From the NCBI GenBank assembly GCA_030568195.1, contig JAJLTO010000002.1, forward strand, positions 124,001-188,000: a DNA stretch of 64,000 nt, given 5' to 3'. The position numbers and the translations under genes are program-made. Below the pieces are notes generated by a model. The model searched no databases. It was given only the letters and a program-made list of their open reading frames with translations, and had not been told where the DNA came from. This stretch comes from Dipodascopsis uninucleata var. uninucleata (taxonomy: Eukaryota; Ascomycota; Lipomycetes; Lipomycetales; Lipomycetaceae). This document shows, in pieces, positions 49,012-60,876 of this stretch; within the stretch, counting starts at the first letter, position 1, and every line of letters starts with the position of its first letter.

Positions 49012-49512
49012 TGCAGTATACTTGAAATAATGTTACTCGTCTTTTTGCCTTAGTTTAATATAAACAAATGCCAGTACCAATTCCTCAGTAGAGAGAGATA
49101 TATCAAAGTCGATACTAAATAGCTGTTTACGATCCAAAACTTTTGTGAATAGAAAAGAGAGCTAGAACTTATTACTAATGAAAACTATCCGGCTCTGCTA
49201 ACAAAAGAATCCTCTCGTTTAACGTGTGGCCCCTTTCAGTAATGAAAAAATCACCCGGTTTCGGCCATAGTCATCTCTCGCAAGTTGTGCGGCTCCTAAA
49301 TATGCGACGTAAGTGCGCAGTGAACAATGCAATACACGCAATAACCGGGTAACATGCCAGTTCAGAAAAGGTGGCATTGGCAGTAATAGATTAGAAAATA
49401 TTCCGACGATAAGTGCAAATATCAAAACTAGAAAAGTAGAGATAGAATAGTCGTATAGCTTCGTATATAATTTAAAATTATAGATTTTATTATAATTGTT
49501 ATCCGGTTGGTG
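49012..49512. promoter_or_regulatory. Divergent intergenic region ARO2/VFA1
   Basis: A 501-nt spacer between two start codons, AT-rich, with no supported ORF. It is likely a shared promoter. A minus-strand frame at 49219-49557 overlaps the VFA1 start and is rejected. Confidence 0.45.
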
Positions 49513-50238
49513 ATGGCAAGTGTAGCTGGAGGTTTTCCATTCAAGAACGTGTATCACTTACGACGGGTCGCGGAGACTGCACAATCACCATGCATGATCT
49601 GTTATAAGCCTACTTCAGCAGTATTAGTTTCAGAAGATGGCAAGGTAATTATTGTTTAAGTTAGAAGCGTTTAATATCTTTTGAAATATATGCTATTGTG
49701 GCCGCAAATCAGTTTTATTTTACTTTCCCGACTAATATACACGATACTAACTGGCTATCCGTAGAACGACTTCTTCTACATCTGCCAAGCACACCTTACA
49801 GATAGCGGATTTGCAACACCAGTGATCAATGCTGCTGCGGAGGCAGCAAAACGGAAGAAAGAAGAACTAGAAAAGGAGATCGAAAAGCTTAAACAAGAAT
49901 GGGATCTCAAACAGAAGCGTAAAAAGAAAGAAAAAAGTAGTTCTAAGGAAGATGATAATAAAGAGGACGATAAGATTAAAGAGAAGAAGGAGAAGTTTGA
50001 ACATAAAGAGCAGATGGAAATACTAGAGAAGCAGAAAGAAGATCAGAATAAGAAAAGTGAACAGGAACAGCGGATATTCAATCTAAATAAAGCTGTATAT
50101 CAAATGCGAGTTAATAATTGGAAGAATATCCAACGTTCGAAACGTACTCAAGAACTACTACGGAAACCCGGAGGATTACCTTCCGTTCCTATGACAAACC
50201 CCGGCAGCAACGATTCCTCTACAAGTGGAAATATATAG
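49513..50238 (+). CDS. VFA1: Vps4-associated protein 1 (Vfa1)
   Basis: Two exons, 49513-49644 and 49765-50238, give 201 residues. Vfa1 binds the AAA ATPase Vps4 at endosomes and stimulates ESCRT-III disassembly. The N-terminal Zn-binding part reads PFKNVYHLRRVAETAQSPCMICYKPTSAVLVSEDGK then NDFFYICQAHLTDSGFATP, with C-x2-C and C-x2-H pairs, the family hallmark. From about residue 65 to 160 it is a highly charged Lys/Glu coiled coil. The C-terminal segment with NLNKAVYQMRVNNWKN fits the Vps4-MIT binding region. The end is Pro/Ser-rich. The protein is complete by length. Confidence 0.92.
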
Positions 50239-50383
50239 AGTTTTAGTCGTGATGTTATTTATTAATGATAGCAATATTTCTATACGTTAATGAATACATC
50301 GTGTGATATAAATGGTGTCCAAACTATTGACATGAGTCGTATCCGAAAAGGACGTGAATTTTTGAGCAACTTCTTTCTACAGA

Positions 50384-51544
50384 TTACCTCAATATTCTGT
50401 GAGCTTCATCAACCCGGCTACGCTGTAAAACGATTCCTGGAGTAACCCAATCTCCGCAAGTACACTTAAGCCCTTGCCATCTGTAGGTTCCAACCTTACT
50501 TTTACATTTGGGACACTCAAGTTTGCCTTCCAAATTGCCTTTTTCTAGTTCAGTCTTCATCCAGAGAACAGGATCTAGGAAGTAATGCATACATTGTGGT
50601 GAAAGGATTGACCTCATTCCAGGTCCAATTTTCGTTTGTGATGACCTTAAAGGTGACTTAGGTATGTGAGGCACAATAGCTGACGTTTGAGCAAGTGCAC
50701 ATCTAAAGTCTGTAGAGTCAGTTTCTAGGATGAATATCAAATAAAAAATTGATTTTATATATCCTACCTGCACTTTTTACACCTCAGTTCGGTCACAGAC
50801 TCCTTTGAGTCATCTGAAGGCTTATTAGCGTTTAATTGATTAACTGAAGAGTATGACGTCGGAATAGGTGCCATTCCGTTAGCTTTATAAGATAGGACGA
50901 TTTGTTAGCACAATTATTCGATTAGTTCTAAGAACAAACAAGTCCTCATAAATAGCTCACCGGTAGAAATTTCTGTCTCTTTTCGCAGAAGCCATCTTCT
51001 ATAAATGGGACTCGAGTTGTCTATTTCGTAGCCTTCTTGCGTATATATATCTAGCTGTTCTCGAAATGATTCGTTTGGGTTAGCAATAGTACGGCCCTGC
51101 CGAATAATATCTAATGCTTCTTCTGTGCTGCATTTTCTCTTCCACATTATATACGCAGTAACGAGTGTGACGCTCCTAGATATACCAGCGACACTATTTC
51201 AAAAGTGTTACGTCATATCAGCTATTATCTTGAAAGGATTATTCATTATGGCATCTAACTTACCAGTGCACAAGAACACATCCTCCACCATTAATACCAT
51301 CTTCAATGAATTCATTGCTCTCTTTAAAGTATTTCAGAATATCTTCATCATCGTCATCGTCAACTTGGATCTGCAAGTGCTTGAACTTTTGCACCAGTTT
51401 ACTATCCACTTTCTCTCTTACAGCAGACAAGATATGCGTGACATTCTCTTCTGCTAGCGTTTTCTGACCCTGTAGTGAAAATATTGATCCAATGAATATC
51501 TCATATCCCGGAACTTTATGCATTGCCATTTTGCAAGTAAACAA
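50384..51544 (-). CDS. YVH1: Dual-specificity phosphatase Yvh1 with C-terminal zinc domain
   Basis: Four exons: 51264-51544, 50961-51193, 50768-50882 and 50384-50702, in phase, 315 residues (start could also be the second Met, MAMHKV). Yvh1 releases Mrt4 from pre-60S particles so that the ribosome stalk can assemble, a role of its zinc domain. The phosphatase domain has GYEIFIGSIFSLQGQ, THILSAV, and the active-site loop VLVHCVAGISRSVTLV; the catalytic Cys codon is split by intron 1 (TG then T). A helix TAYIMWKRKCSTEEALDII follows. The linker is Ser/Asn-rich. The zinc domain has CKKCRCALAQTSAIVPH, then CMHYFLDPVLWM and CPKCKSKVGTYRWQGLKCTCGDWVTPG. All parts are present. Confidence 0.95.
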
Positions 51545-52273
51545 AATTCTTCATGAGATCTATTTTATTATAAATTTTGCTCTTTAATATTATTGTTGAG
51601 CAAGAGAGTGCAACAAAAGTTTCTGTCGTGATGCGGGAATCTACAATGAGACTTATTTTGGGGCCCTCTGTACGGGAAATCTATAGTTAATTGCCGTAAT
51701 TATTTGCGTAGTTTTTCTACCACAGTTAAAAAAATCTGGCACAACATCGATATCGCTCCGCATTTATGGTATATAACGGATATTTAAGGAGATATTTAGA
51801 TTTGCTCGCTGTCAAGCCTAATGGGTCTATGCTCCTCAACTTTCAAAAACTAAGAATATAATCTATATCTCTGGACAATTTGTCTTAGCAGGTAGACTTA
51901 TTACGCGTCATAGACAGCAGGCGCCTTATAGTTAAGGACTCTTTCTAGAGTATCCCAGTGATATTGATACAGGACTTTCTCTTGCTTATCTTATTACGAT
52001 TTCAAATTGGTTTTGGGTATAGTCAGTATCAACAGCCAGGTGGCTTCTCTGGGCGTTTAAAGGTAATGGAAAAATCTGGTTTCTATATAATTTTTCTTAT
52101 CCGTTTATAGCAACGGAGATCCAAGTTATTGTTCTGTCATATTCAGATACATAAAAAGACTATCTCGAATGGGAACTCTTTTTATTGATATTAGTTGACG
52201 GATGATTGCTCACATATATTTGACTGTTGTAGTATAAAAGTTTCGAGATTTTCTATACGACGAAGTTCCAAGA
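51545..52273. promoter_or_regulatory. Divergent intergenic region YVH1/J-protein
   Basis: About 730 nt between divergent genes. Its right end may hold an upstream exon of the J-protein, since the family usually has more N-terminal helix; I could not define one. No other feature. Confidence 0.4.
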
Positions 52274-53491
52274 TTGAAGTGGATACAAGGGTTGACAAGC
52301 TCTCAGGCGAAGGAATTCTTGAAAGTTCTGCGATATTCAGTCATAATGCCTTCTAGTAGTACATCTTCAAAATCAAATGATACCTCAGCCTCTAGTCGCG
52401 ATCACAATCAAGGTCGCCAGACAAGAGATTATACGCCAGCACAAGCAGCTGCGGTAAACAGAGTTCGCAAGTGCCAGCATCATGAGTATTATGCTATTTT
52501 GGATATCGAGAAATCAGCTTCAGATGCTGAAATTAAAAGGGCATATCGTAAACTAGCCCTATTGATGCATCCCGATAAGAACGGCGCTCCTGGTGCCGAT
52601 GAAGCATTTAAGAGTGAGTTAGCTTATATCAACATGGATCAATTGGCGGATGGTACCGCAATTTCTTCAGTTTATTATTCTAACAATCTTTAATTTTCAG
52701 TGGTATCTAAGGCATTCCAAATTTTATCGGATATCGAGAAAAAGACTGTATACGATAGTACGGGAGTAGATCCAGATTCGCGAGGAAATGGAATGCCTAG
52801 TGGCTTCAGCAGAAGATCCACTGCCTCTACCGGATTTAGCGGAATGTACGGAGATGACATATCGCCAGATGAATTATTCAACATGTTCTTTGGAGGAGGT
52901 GGGGGCCAGGCGTTCCAAGCTAGTTTCGGAGGGTTCGGCGGGCCTGGTGTTAGAATTCATTCGTTCGGAGGAAATCCGTTTTCATCATTCGCTCAGGCAG
53001 GAAGAATGCCTCGGCAGCCCCCTGGACAACAGCCTTCTAATAACGACTTCTTGAGTCTCCGAAGTCTTATTCAATTGTTCCCTTTGATTTTGCTGTTCAT
53101 ATTCCCTCTTCTTTCATCGCTGTTTGACTCATCATCGTCTTCGGGTGATAATTTTTGGCGGCAGCAAACTAAATTTGAATTCACACCTTCTCCTCCGTAT
53201 ACAGCGGAGAGATTTACACCAAGATATCATGTTCCATACTATCTTAATCCAAAAGACATTGACACACTCAATAACCATAAGCTTGTCCAATTGGATCATC
53301 GGGTAGAAACATCCTATATCCGAGGACTTCAAAACAAATGTGATATAGAATATGACAGACGGCAGCGTAAGCTAGACGAAAGTCAAGGATGGTTCTTTGT
53401 GGATCAGGAGAAGTATCAGCAGGCACTTAAAATGAAGATGGATAGTTGTGACAAACTGAAGACAATGGGGTTGAGATTAGATCGTCGCTAG
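52274..53491 (+). CDS. ER-membrane J-domain protein (Hlj1/DNAJB12-like, DUF1977)
   Basis: Two exons, 52274-52613 and 52701-53491, give 376 residues from the ATG at 52274; in-frame Met at 52346 is an alternative, and the frame upstream (AKEFLKVL near the start) suggests the usual TPR-like N-terminal helix may be partly missing. Hlj1/DNAJB12 proteins are tail-facing cytosolic co-chaperones anchored in the ER membrane that stimulate Hsp70 in ER-associated degradation. The J domain runs [20 protein letters not shown], the HPD motif in LLMHPDKNG, and [15 protein letters not shown] across the intron. A Gly/Phe-rich linker follows ([18 protein letters not shown]). One membrane segment, [20 protein letters not shown], lies near residue 240. 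The lumenal DUF1977 domain has YYLNPKD and [20 protein letters not shown]. Confidence 0.92.
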
Positions 53492-54629
53492 AACACAAGA
53501 GACGAAAAAGCGCCTATTATACCTTTTGCAATTACAGATGTTGTGTGGTATTTTATTGTTATCAATAACCACTATTAAAGGTTTTTGTCGTCTTCTTTGT
53601 ATTAACTGTCCTTATTCTCTGTGTTTTGTTCCATATATCTTTCTTAGAGGCTATTTGATATTAAATGTTACGCGGGCAGATAACTTTTAGGTCTCTTTGA
53701 ACTGGATGTCAAACTGTAATATTTGAGAGATTCGTACGCAGTGGATGTCAAGTATAATAGATTTCACTGCGGATAGCATATTTGAAATACGAGGGCACTG
53801 GTTGTGCGGATCTAAGCAATTTGGAATTACCTTTGTTTCATGAACTCATGTTATTATACTGATACGTTTATCATATCTTTCTCCTTCCCTCTCACTTCTA
53901 TATCTACGTTATTCTTGTTTTTATCCGCTTTGTTAAATTCATTTCCTGTAATGCCAAGTAGACTATTTGTTCTTTGTCATTTAATTGTAAGTCTACATTT
54001 CCTCTATACAAAGCAAACTTTTTCGTTAGGAAAGTAAATATTGTCGACGGGTTTGTGTCACGAGTGTATTCATATTGCAACTTTCTCCAGAATCGATACG
54101 TGAGTACGTGTCGGCGTCTCTTCCGACTTTAGCATAATATTTACTTTGCATTTTAATACGTCGATATATATCACGAAGCAAATCCTAACAACAATATATG
54201 GATGTTATCAGACATCAATCATCGTGGATAATCTTCATCTGTATGTAGTGTTAGTTTTTGAGATTAATCTAAATTAAATAAGGTTTACTGTATTGCTCCA
54301 AGGATAGTGTTAAATTTTATTTGATGGGAGATTCACCTACAATATATATCTTAAAAGGGTTCTGTTTACTTATTTACCTTCAATAATTAAATTGCATAGT
54401 GAATAAGTTCCGTGCTTTTATTATCTATGCTGTAACTTATTTACCGTACACTGCTTAGATTGTTGGGCACGGTGTTGTAGTTGTAGTGTAAAATGAAATT
54501 GTATTAACTATAAGTTTAAGATTAAATAAATTCGCAGCGTGTTCGTCTTTTGCAAACTGGTCAACACTTGAAAAAAGTTGATGACACAGAGAATAGCAAA
54601 ACTTTTGCTTTCAGGAGCCCTCTCTAATA
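53492..54629. other. Intergenic, nothing recognised
   Basis: About 1.1 kb between two plus-strand genes. It should hold the J-protein 3' UTR and the protease promoter. AT-rich, no supported ORF, repeat or RNA gene. Confidence 0.5.
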
Positions 54630-56336
54630 TTGTTACAACTAAATAGGTTTAATGTACTTATGATGTACTACCGTGTATTGCAGTTTTGGTATTCTTTGCT
54701 CGTGTTGCAGCTACAGATTGTGCTAAGCTCAAGTCTCGTCGACATACACCAATCTCACTTCAATAACACAATCCAGAAAACTGCCCGGTCTTCTATTTGT
54801 GAGGCTTGCTCTTCTCTACATCAGTTTGTAAGGAATACGGAACCAATACAGGATGATGGAAGTGATATCTTATATTTTATTGAGATGGAGTTTGGTCTAG
54901 ATCATAATAATACAGAGTTTAGATTGGTCGTAGATACCGGATCATTTGATCTTTGGGTCTATTCTTCGTCCTGTACAAACTCATCGTGTATATCTCATAG
55001 AAGACTTAGCAGAGATCATGATAATATAGAGGTTCTATCTGACACCAATTTTTCGATTACATACGGACAAGGATCAGTGTCAGGAGCAGTTGCTAAAGGC
55101 TTTGTCCGATTTTCAGACTACACTTTGGCAATGCTCTTTGGCCTGGCACAGAATGTTGATGACTCATTTACTTCCTTTCCTGTCGATGGTAGGTGTTGCA
55201 GGATAGCTCAATCAGAATTAGAAAAAAAAAATTAATAATAATATTCAGGTATAATGGGCCTTGGTGCTACTACGAGACAGTCTACCGGCTATGATGGAGT
55301 TGTTTCTGCTCTGAAAAAGCAAAACAAGATACAGCACGGTGTTGTAGGAGTAAGTTCCACTGTTTTACTTGATAGAAATTGTTTTAAAATCAGGAAACCA
55401 GAACTAATTTCTCACGCAGATTGAATTAGAACCAGCTTATGGTGGCAGCGGTAGTGGTAGTATTTCCTTTGGAGATGTTGATACGTCCAGATTTGAGGGA
55501 AATATAACATTTGTTGATCTAATGTCAGACACCGATATGTGGGTTATTCCTATGGAGGAATGCTATGTGAGAGGTGTTTCTCTCCTGCTCGAAAATAGAA
55601 CGGCTCTATTAGATACCGGCACTACGTTGAATATTCTACCAAAACATGATGCATTGCTAATTCACCTAGAACTTGTTGAATCAAACGGTACATTATATAC
55701 TGACGGAACTAACTATATCATACCTTGCGATACAAACAGTACGTTAGAAATTGCAATTGGAACGAAACTATGGAATATACCACCTTCTGGCTATATCAGA
55801 TCAAACTACAGTAATTTGGGATGTCTGACTTCAATACAGGGTGGAGACATCCTTGGAAATAGTACCTGGTTGCTTGGTTCCGCATTTCTAAAAGGCGTTT
55901 ATTCTGTATTTGACCTTGAGGATCGTCGCATTGGTTTAGCAAACCTTGGATCTAATGGAATCAATCCATACAAAAGACTCCCCAGTATCAACTTTACGAG
56001 TCAGCTATTCTGTAAGATACGGCGATGGTGGTGATTGGTATTGAAGTCCGAATATTGGCTAACGAATTTTATGCTCTGCTAGCTCTGAAGTCTATATCTA
56101 CAGTTCACTATGAGAACTCTTCCACCTATACTTCACCGACGTTACCTCTAAGTAAGTTAGCAACACCTACATCGTCTTCTATAATCTCACGAAGCCCGCC
56201 AATTAGTGAAAAATCAGCAGTGATGAATGCTTATGCAATTGAAACGGGCTTAGCAGAGTCTGCTGCCAACAAATTAGCCATTTCATTTGGTACGTTTATT
56301 ATAGTAATAGGTATTATACCATTCTTATATCAATGA
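54630..56336 (+). CDS. Pepsin-family aspartyl protease, probably GPI-anchored (yapsin-like)
   Basis: Four exons: 54630-55188, 55249-55349, 55420-56011 and 56083-56336, in phase, 501 residues. A hydrophobic N-terminal signal is visible (QFWYSLLVLQLQIVLSSSLV, about residues 13-32). The first active-site Asp is in LVVDTGSFDLWV, the flap region is SITYGQGSVSGAVAKG, IMGLG follows, and the second Asp is in ALLDTGTTLNILP. Both catalytic DTG triplets are intact. Several N-glycosylation sequons occur (NNT, NFS, NIT). After the protease fold is a Ser/Thr/Pro linker, then a C-terminal hydrophobic tail ISFGTFIIVIGIIPFLYQ with small residues before it, the pattern of a GPI-anchor signal. Hence a cell-surface or wall protease. 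The last intron (56012-56082) is required to reach this tail; without it the protein stops at 56034. Confidence 0.9.
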
Positions 56337-56786
56337 TACCAGCTTTAAATTTTATAGATATAGGGAGCCAAAGAAATAAGCTTCGTGATTGTAGTAATGT
56401 TGTACTAGAACACCAAATTAAAATTTTATTTTTGCATCAAACTGAAAGTTGGGAGTGATTCTATTTGACACTTGTGACAGGAACAACGCTTCAGAGCAAT
56501 CAACTCTACTATAAGATTAATGCACTTCATGAATTTCTAGACTATATAATAAATATCTAGAATACAACGTAGAGTCCTTCTGGAAAGTGAATATTAGCTG
56601 ACTAATATTGGATTATAGTTGGAAATTGGTGTTGATCTAGTGATATTAGAGTTTTACACGTAGATAAAATTCTGTACTCGCTAAAATGATTTACAACTCG
56701 AAAATCCGCACACTTCGTAGTTAATTTTAAGAATTCCTGCTCTTTTCTCACTATTCTATTCTAATTTATCCGTGTACTTGTGAATA
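56337..56786. other. Intergenic, nothing recognised
   Basis: About 450 nt of AT-rich DNA between the protease and methyltransferase genes on the same strand. No feature stands out. Confidence 0.5.
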
Positions 56787-57970
56787 ATGGAGCATGGTGT
56801 AATAGAAGAGGAAGAGGCTGTCGAGCCTCTGAAGTCGCTATTAACTTCAATAGATTTGATTCCTCTGGCTCAAGATACAACGAAATTCGCCGGCCAGGAA
56901 TATGTAACTTCTAGCGCTGGCGTAATGCCTATATCCATCGACGGAATAGGCATCAATCTTATGCTCGATGGTGGTGCTGCTGGCTGTGGAGGAAAGGTCT
57001 GGCCTGCCGGAGATGTTTTATCAAGGTATCTGATCAATGCTCGAACAGACACAACATATTTGGCACATAAGCTAGTTTGGAACCAGGCAGAGCAAAAGAA
57101 AATCCGAATTATAGAGCTAGGAAGTGGAACTGGATTAGTTGGGTAACTATCAAATAGCATACTAACTTTTTATAATACCAAAGATGTTAATTAACTGGTC
57201 TCGTTTGTTTAGACTAATGCTGGGTAAAGCTTTCAAGAGTAACATAACAGATGGGCAAATGTCGCCTACGACTGGCATGAATATAATAATTTCTGATCAA
57301 ATGTATACAGATAGATTTAATTATATTATATGACGACCTGTACTGACATGATAATATTTCATAGAAATATGATGAGCTTAATGGAAAAGAATATCACTTT
57401 GAATAGTATGGATGATATTGTTAGGGCCAGTGTCATTGATTGGTATGATTTGGACATTGTGCTACAGTTTGATAACACGAGAGTCTGACTAAAGATAAAT
57501 AGGGGAACGAAATTAGATAAAGAAATACTCGAACCATTTCCAGACGTTATCCTTGCGGCTGATTGTGTGTATTTCGAGCCTGCATTTCCTTTGCTTTACC
57601 AGACGTTATTAGACCTATCAAACAAGGATTCCGTTATTTTCATGAGCTACAAGAAACGAAGAAGAGTAAGAATCAAATTTGTCAAAATATCGAGCAAACC
57701 GTTACTAACAATGAATTTCGCAGGCGGATGTTCGATTTTTTAAGGTAAAGATATAGTAGCTGTTACTATTTTTGATAGATGAATATTAACACTTAATCTA
57801 GTCTATCAAGAAAGACTTTGTCATTGAAGAGGTAAAGCTGCAACTAGTTTATCAATTAGAACAGTTATATAACTAATCTTTCTTCTGAAATATAGATTAA
57901 AAACTACAAAGAGTATCTCGAGTTCTCTCGAGAAACAGTCTTTTTGTACAGGCTAATTCGAAAACATTAA
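56787..57970 (+). CDS. EFM6: Lysine methyltransferase family 16, Efm6-like
   Basis: Seven exons: 56787-57142, 57213-57302, 57365-57442, 57503-57665, 57724-57744, 57802-57831 and 57896-57970; every phase fits and the product is 270 residues. Family 16 seven-beta-strand methyltransferases modify lysines on elongation factors and chaperones; yeast Efm6 methylates eEF1A. Landmarks: GAAGCGGKVWPAGDVLSRYL before motif I, motif I IIELGSGTGLVGLM (split by intron 1), motif post-I and ITLNSM, the DVILAADCVYFEPAFPLL catalytic-side motif, and SYKKRRRADVRFFK, typical of the METTL21 group. Very small exons are present, including one of 21 nt (57724-57744, ADVRFFK) and one of 30 nt. The assignment to Efm6 rather than another METTL21-type member rests on the GCGGKVWPAG block and is moderately sure. 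Confidence 0.88.
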
Positions 57971-58067
57971 TAATCAAACGCCAAAAAGATATGGAACAAC
58001 TCATATTAAATTCACTGACTGAAGATTCGCATGTATTCTATATGTACAATATTTACAAATATCCACT

Positions 58068-58807
58068 TTAAGAGTCATTTTCATCTCCTGCCATTGTTGC
58101 CTTTGATTTTTCGATTCTTGATTGCTGTATAGCTTCATTTCTCCATTTCTCAAGTTCGTCTTGTTCTAGTTCAACACCATATTCAACATGTGATGGAAAG
58201 AATACAGCACCAAACATGCGTGATTCTTCTTCCGTAGTCAGTTGTTCTACCTCTTCCCTTTGTCTTAGTCTATAAAATTCTCTTCTGGCCTGGTCATAAG
58301 CTTGAAATTTACTTAGGTTTTCGTGTTTCATCAACCATAACGTCCGTTGAACAACACTGTACGTCAGTCAGTAACCATGCGTTGACATTCAAACAGATGC
58401 ACTAGGCTTCTATAAATAAACAAGTATAATGATATGTAGTTTGTCTTAACGTACCTTTCTCCATCTAGTTTTTTGTAATTTTGACCCATCTTGCTCCAAT
58501 CATGCCGTGTGAAATTCAGACCATCGTCCTCAACTAGGATCTTTGGTCGAGCTAATTCCCAAGGATGATGTCTATAGAACATTTCTCTTATTGAATCTTC
58601 TGGATACTTAATAGAGGGGACCCTTTTGGATAATTTGCTTCCAATTGGAGACTTGAATGCCAGTGCATTGGACTTTCCAGTTTCCTCTGATATTGGAGGC
58701 GTTGCTAAAACAGCTTTGAACCATACAGGCTCACTTTTCAGAGACCCAATCTCCAGTAGATGTGAGGTCTTCTTGATAATCTGCAAAACATCTTTTTGAG
58801 ATTTCAT
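58068..58807 (-). CDS. RSM25: Mitochondrial small ribosomal subunit protein mS23 (Rsm25)
   Basis: Two exons, 58455-58807 and 58068-58356, give 213 residues. It is a structural protein of the mitochondrial small ribosomal subunit. The sequence has the mS23 core: VPSIKYPEDSIREMFYRHHPWELARPKILVEDDG, then DWSKMGQNYKKLDGESVVQRTLWLM across the intron, and AYDQARREFYRLRQREEVE with the helical C-terminus FPSHVEYGVELEQDELEKW. The N-terminus is Lys-rich with no obvious cleaved presequence, common for this protein. It faces the PPR gene 404 nt away. The 3' end overlaps no other gene; the EFM6 stop is about 100 nt from its own. Confidence 0.93.
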
Positions 58808-59211
58808 TTTATATAAATCAATTGGAATTTAATCTGTATTCTTGTGATATATTGATCTCTATCCAGTTACAGGACTATTCTTGCTGTGTTTCCTGAGTTC
58901 CGCATTTTTTTCATTTGAAACCCTTTCTTTTGGAATTGACATTAATGTATATTTGCATATAGTGTCATTTATAATTACACGTGACTCGTCAATATCGGCA
59001 CCAAATCCAAGTCAAATTAAAAAATTACTAACAAACTGATTTGAAATGAAGTCAGAGTATAGAGAAAATATTGAGCATTGAATAAAAATCTTTTACTGTC
59101 AAACTTATAGCCACTTCCAAATGCTTCTTTATTAGATATGAAAGTGTTGTGTTATAACAAAAGAGGTTGAAATTGGCATAGTCTTAAAGTAGGCGCTTAG
59201 AGCTGTGGTAG
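58808..59211. promoter_or_regulatory. Divergent intergenic region RSM25/PPR gene
   Basis: A 404-nt AT-rich spacer between the starts of two mitochondrial gene-expression genes. It likely works as a shared promoter. No specific binding site is called. Confidence 0.45.
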
Positions 59212-60876
59212 ATGTGGGCGGTGAACGCGAGAAGGAGAACAGCGGACCTGCTGTTCTCACGATTGCTCTTTTTGCAAAATGGTAGGACGCCGATAACCAA
59301 TAATAGACATAACACATGCTCCAAGCGAAAAATATCAATTAACGTGATGGAGAAAGATATTCAAAACCTCGGGTATGAAGAGAAACAAGTCGATAACGAG
59401 TTTGAGAGACGAGAACGACGGCTGAAGAATATTTTGTCTCCAGCACAGCTAGTAAAAATGAAGGTGCAGGATAAGATGGTGTATAATTCTGCGAAGGAAG
59501 AATTGGTTACAGGAGGCAGAAAAGTGAAGCTTAATGCGTCAAATGAAAGAATGTTAAATTTTCCGCGAAATGAAATACAGACAGAGCTCTATAGAGAAAT
59601 GCATTCGGCATTAAGCTGTGTTAAACGTAAGTCATATAGCGAAGAATCTTTAGGTAACGTTTTTAATGTGTACCTTAAACTACCACATCCGAGACCGTTG
59701 CATATGAGTCGATTTCATTTAGAAATGATGGTTAAAAGCTATCTTGCTGCGGAGAAGTCGATATTTGGTCTACAGTTCCAGTATTTGACATTGATAGATG
59801 AGATTCTGGAGTGTGATATGCCTATTTCATCGGCAGAATTTGCAGCGTACTTGTCATACGTATCCACTGCAAGATCAACAAACAGAGCTGAGGACAGGCT
59901 TTATATAACTCTGAAACTATTTAGAGATTTAGAAGATTCTGGGCTTAAGGCAACGGATGCAAGTGTGTTCAATGTGCTCCTAATAGCAGCCATCAGATGT
60001 CACAAACTTGATGTGGTTTCACAGATTCTGTCCGAGATGAAGGCACGGGGCATAGATCCTGACAGATTTACATTTGTGAATTTGATATATTTTCATGGAA
60101 AACTGCATAATCGTGATATGGTAAGGCAAATGGTAGAGTCTGCGATGAAGTCCAATCAAGTTATAGACAACGTCATAATTGAAAGTATAATATCTGCCTT
60201 TGTCAGATGCAGAGATATTCATAGCGCCGAGCAACTACTCGATTTCGTTGAAAAGCAGGGTATAGAGCATGGCTGGGATTTAAAACGATTAAAGTTGATG
60301 GAACGACGGATTTTGGCATCGAATTTCAAACAAATCACCGAGAATATGCAGAATGATCAAAGTGCCGAAGTGAAAGAAGTTGCAGTTACTGTGGGACCAT
60401 TAGAAACATCTTATGATCCTTTGTTATCTTACTACGCAGCTAAAGGTGACTTTGACGAGCTAGTGAATCTAATAGATCGTCTTGACCGGAACAATCTATC
60501 AAGACGCAGAGCATACAACTTATTATTTAAAGCTTTCTGTATTCATGGTAACAGAACAAACATGAATTGGACGTCAGAGAGACTCGAGACTGTTTATAGC
60601 ACGTTTGTGGAATATTGTGAAACAGAAAACATCCTGGATAGAGCGTTATCTGTTTGGATCGTACGCGCTTTCGCAATTGTGACTCTAGATTTAAAGAGAG
60701 TTGTCGAAGTATGGGATCAATTAATTTCTATTTACACTAAGGACGGAACAGAATCAAAGGGTATTAGTAGCAAATTTGAAGACACACTCTTATGGTCAAA
60801 ATCATATGTGACGACTAGAACTAGACTTAAGCCGAACTATAGACGCAAGACACCTCAGTTTTCTGTTATTAATTAG
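59212..60876 (+). CDS. Mitochondrial pentatricopeptide-repeat protein
   Basis: A single exon of 554 residues. The N-terminus WAVNARRRTADLLFSRLLFL is basic and amphipathic with no acidic residue apart from one Asp, a good mitochondrial targeting sequence. A helical part follows, then several degenerate 35-residue helix-turn-helix repeats: TDASVFNVLLIAAIRCHKLDVVSQILSEMKARGIDPDRFTFVNLI (about residues 240-285) is a clear PPR, followed by RDMVRQMVESAMKS and VRCRDIHSAEQLLDFVEKQG, and weaker repeats in YYAAKGDFDELVNLIDRLDR. Fungal PPR proteins bind mitochondrial mRNAs or rRNA and guide stability, maturation or translation. Which fungal member this is cannot be said. Internal Met at 59344 is a possible alternative start but would lose the presequence. 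Confidence 0.85.
   Translation: MWAVNARRRTADLLFSRLLFLQNGRTPITNNRHNTCSKRKISINVMEKDIQNLGYEEKQVDNEFERRERRLKNILSPAQLVKMKVQDKMVYNSAKEELVTGGRKVKLNASNERMLNFPRNEIQTELYREMHSALSCVKRKSYSEESLGNVFNVYLKLPHPRPLHMSRFHLEMMVKSYLAAEKSIFGLQFQYLTLIDEILECDMPISSAEFAAYLSYVSTARSTNRAEDRLYITLKLFRDLEDSGLKATDASVFNVLLIAAIRCHKLDVVSQILSEMKARGIDPDRFTFVNLIYFHGKLHNRDMVRQMVESAMKSNQVIDNVIIESIISAFVRCRDIHSAEQLLDFVEKQGIEHGWDLKRLKLMERRILASNFKQITENMQNDQSAEVKEVAVTVGPLETSYDPLLSYYAAKGDFDELVNLIDRLDRNNLSRRRAYNLLFKAFCIHGNRTNMNWTSERLETVYSTFVEYCETENILDRALSVWIVRAFAIVTLDLKRVVEVWDQLISIYTKDGTESKGISSKFEDTLLWSKSYVTTRTRLKPNYRRKTPQFSVIN

Noticed and set aside
49219-49557. 112-codon minus-strand frame over the VFA1 start
   Set aside because: It overlaps VFA1 exon 1, which is firmly identified, and has no recognisable domain.
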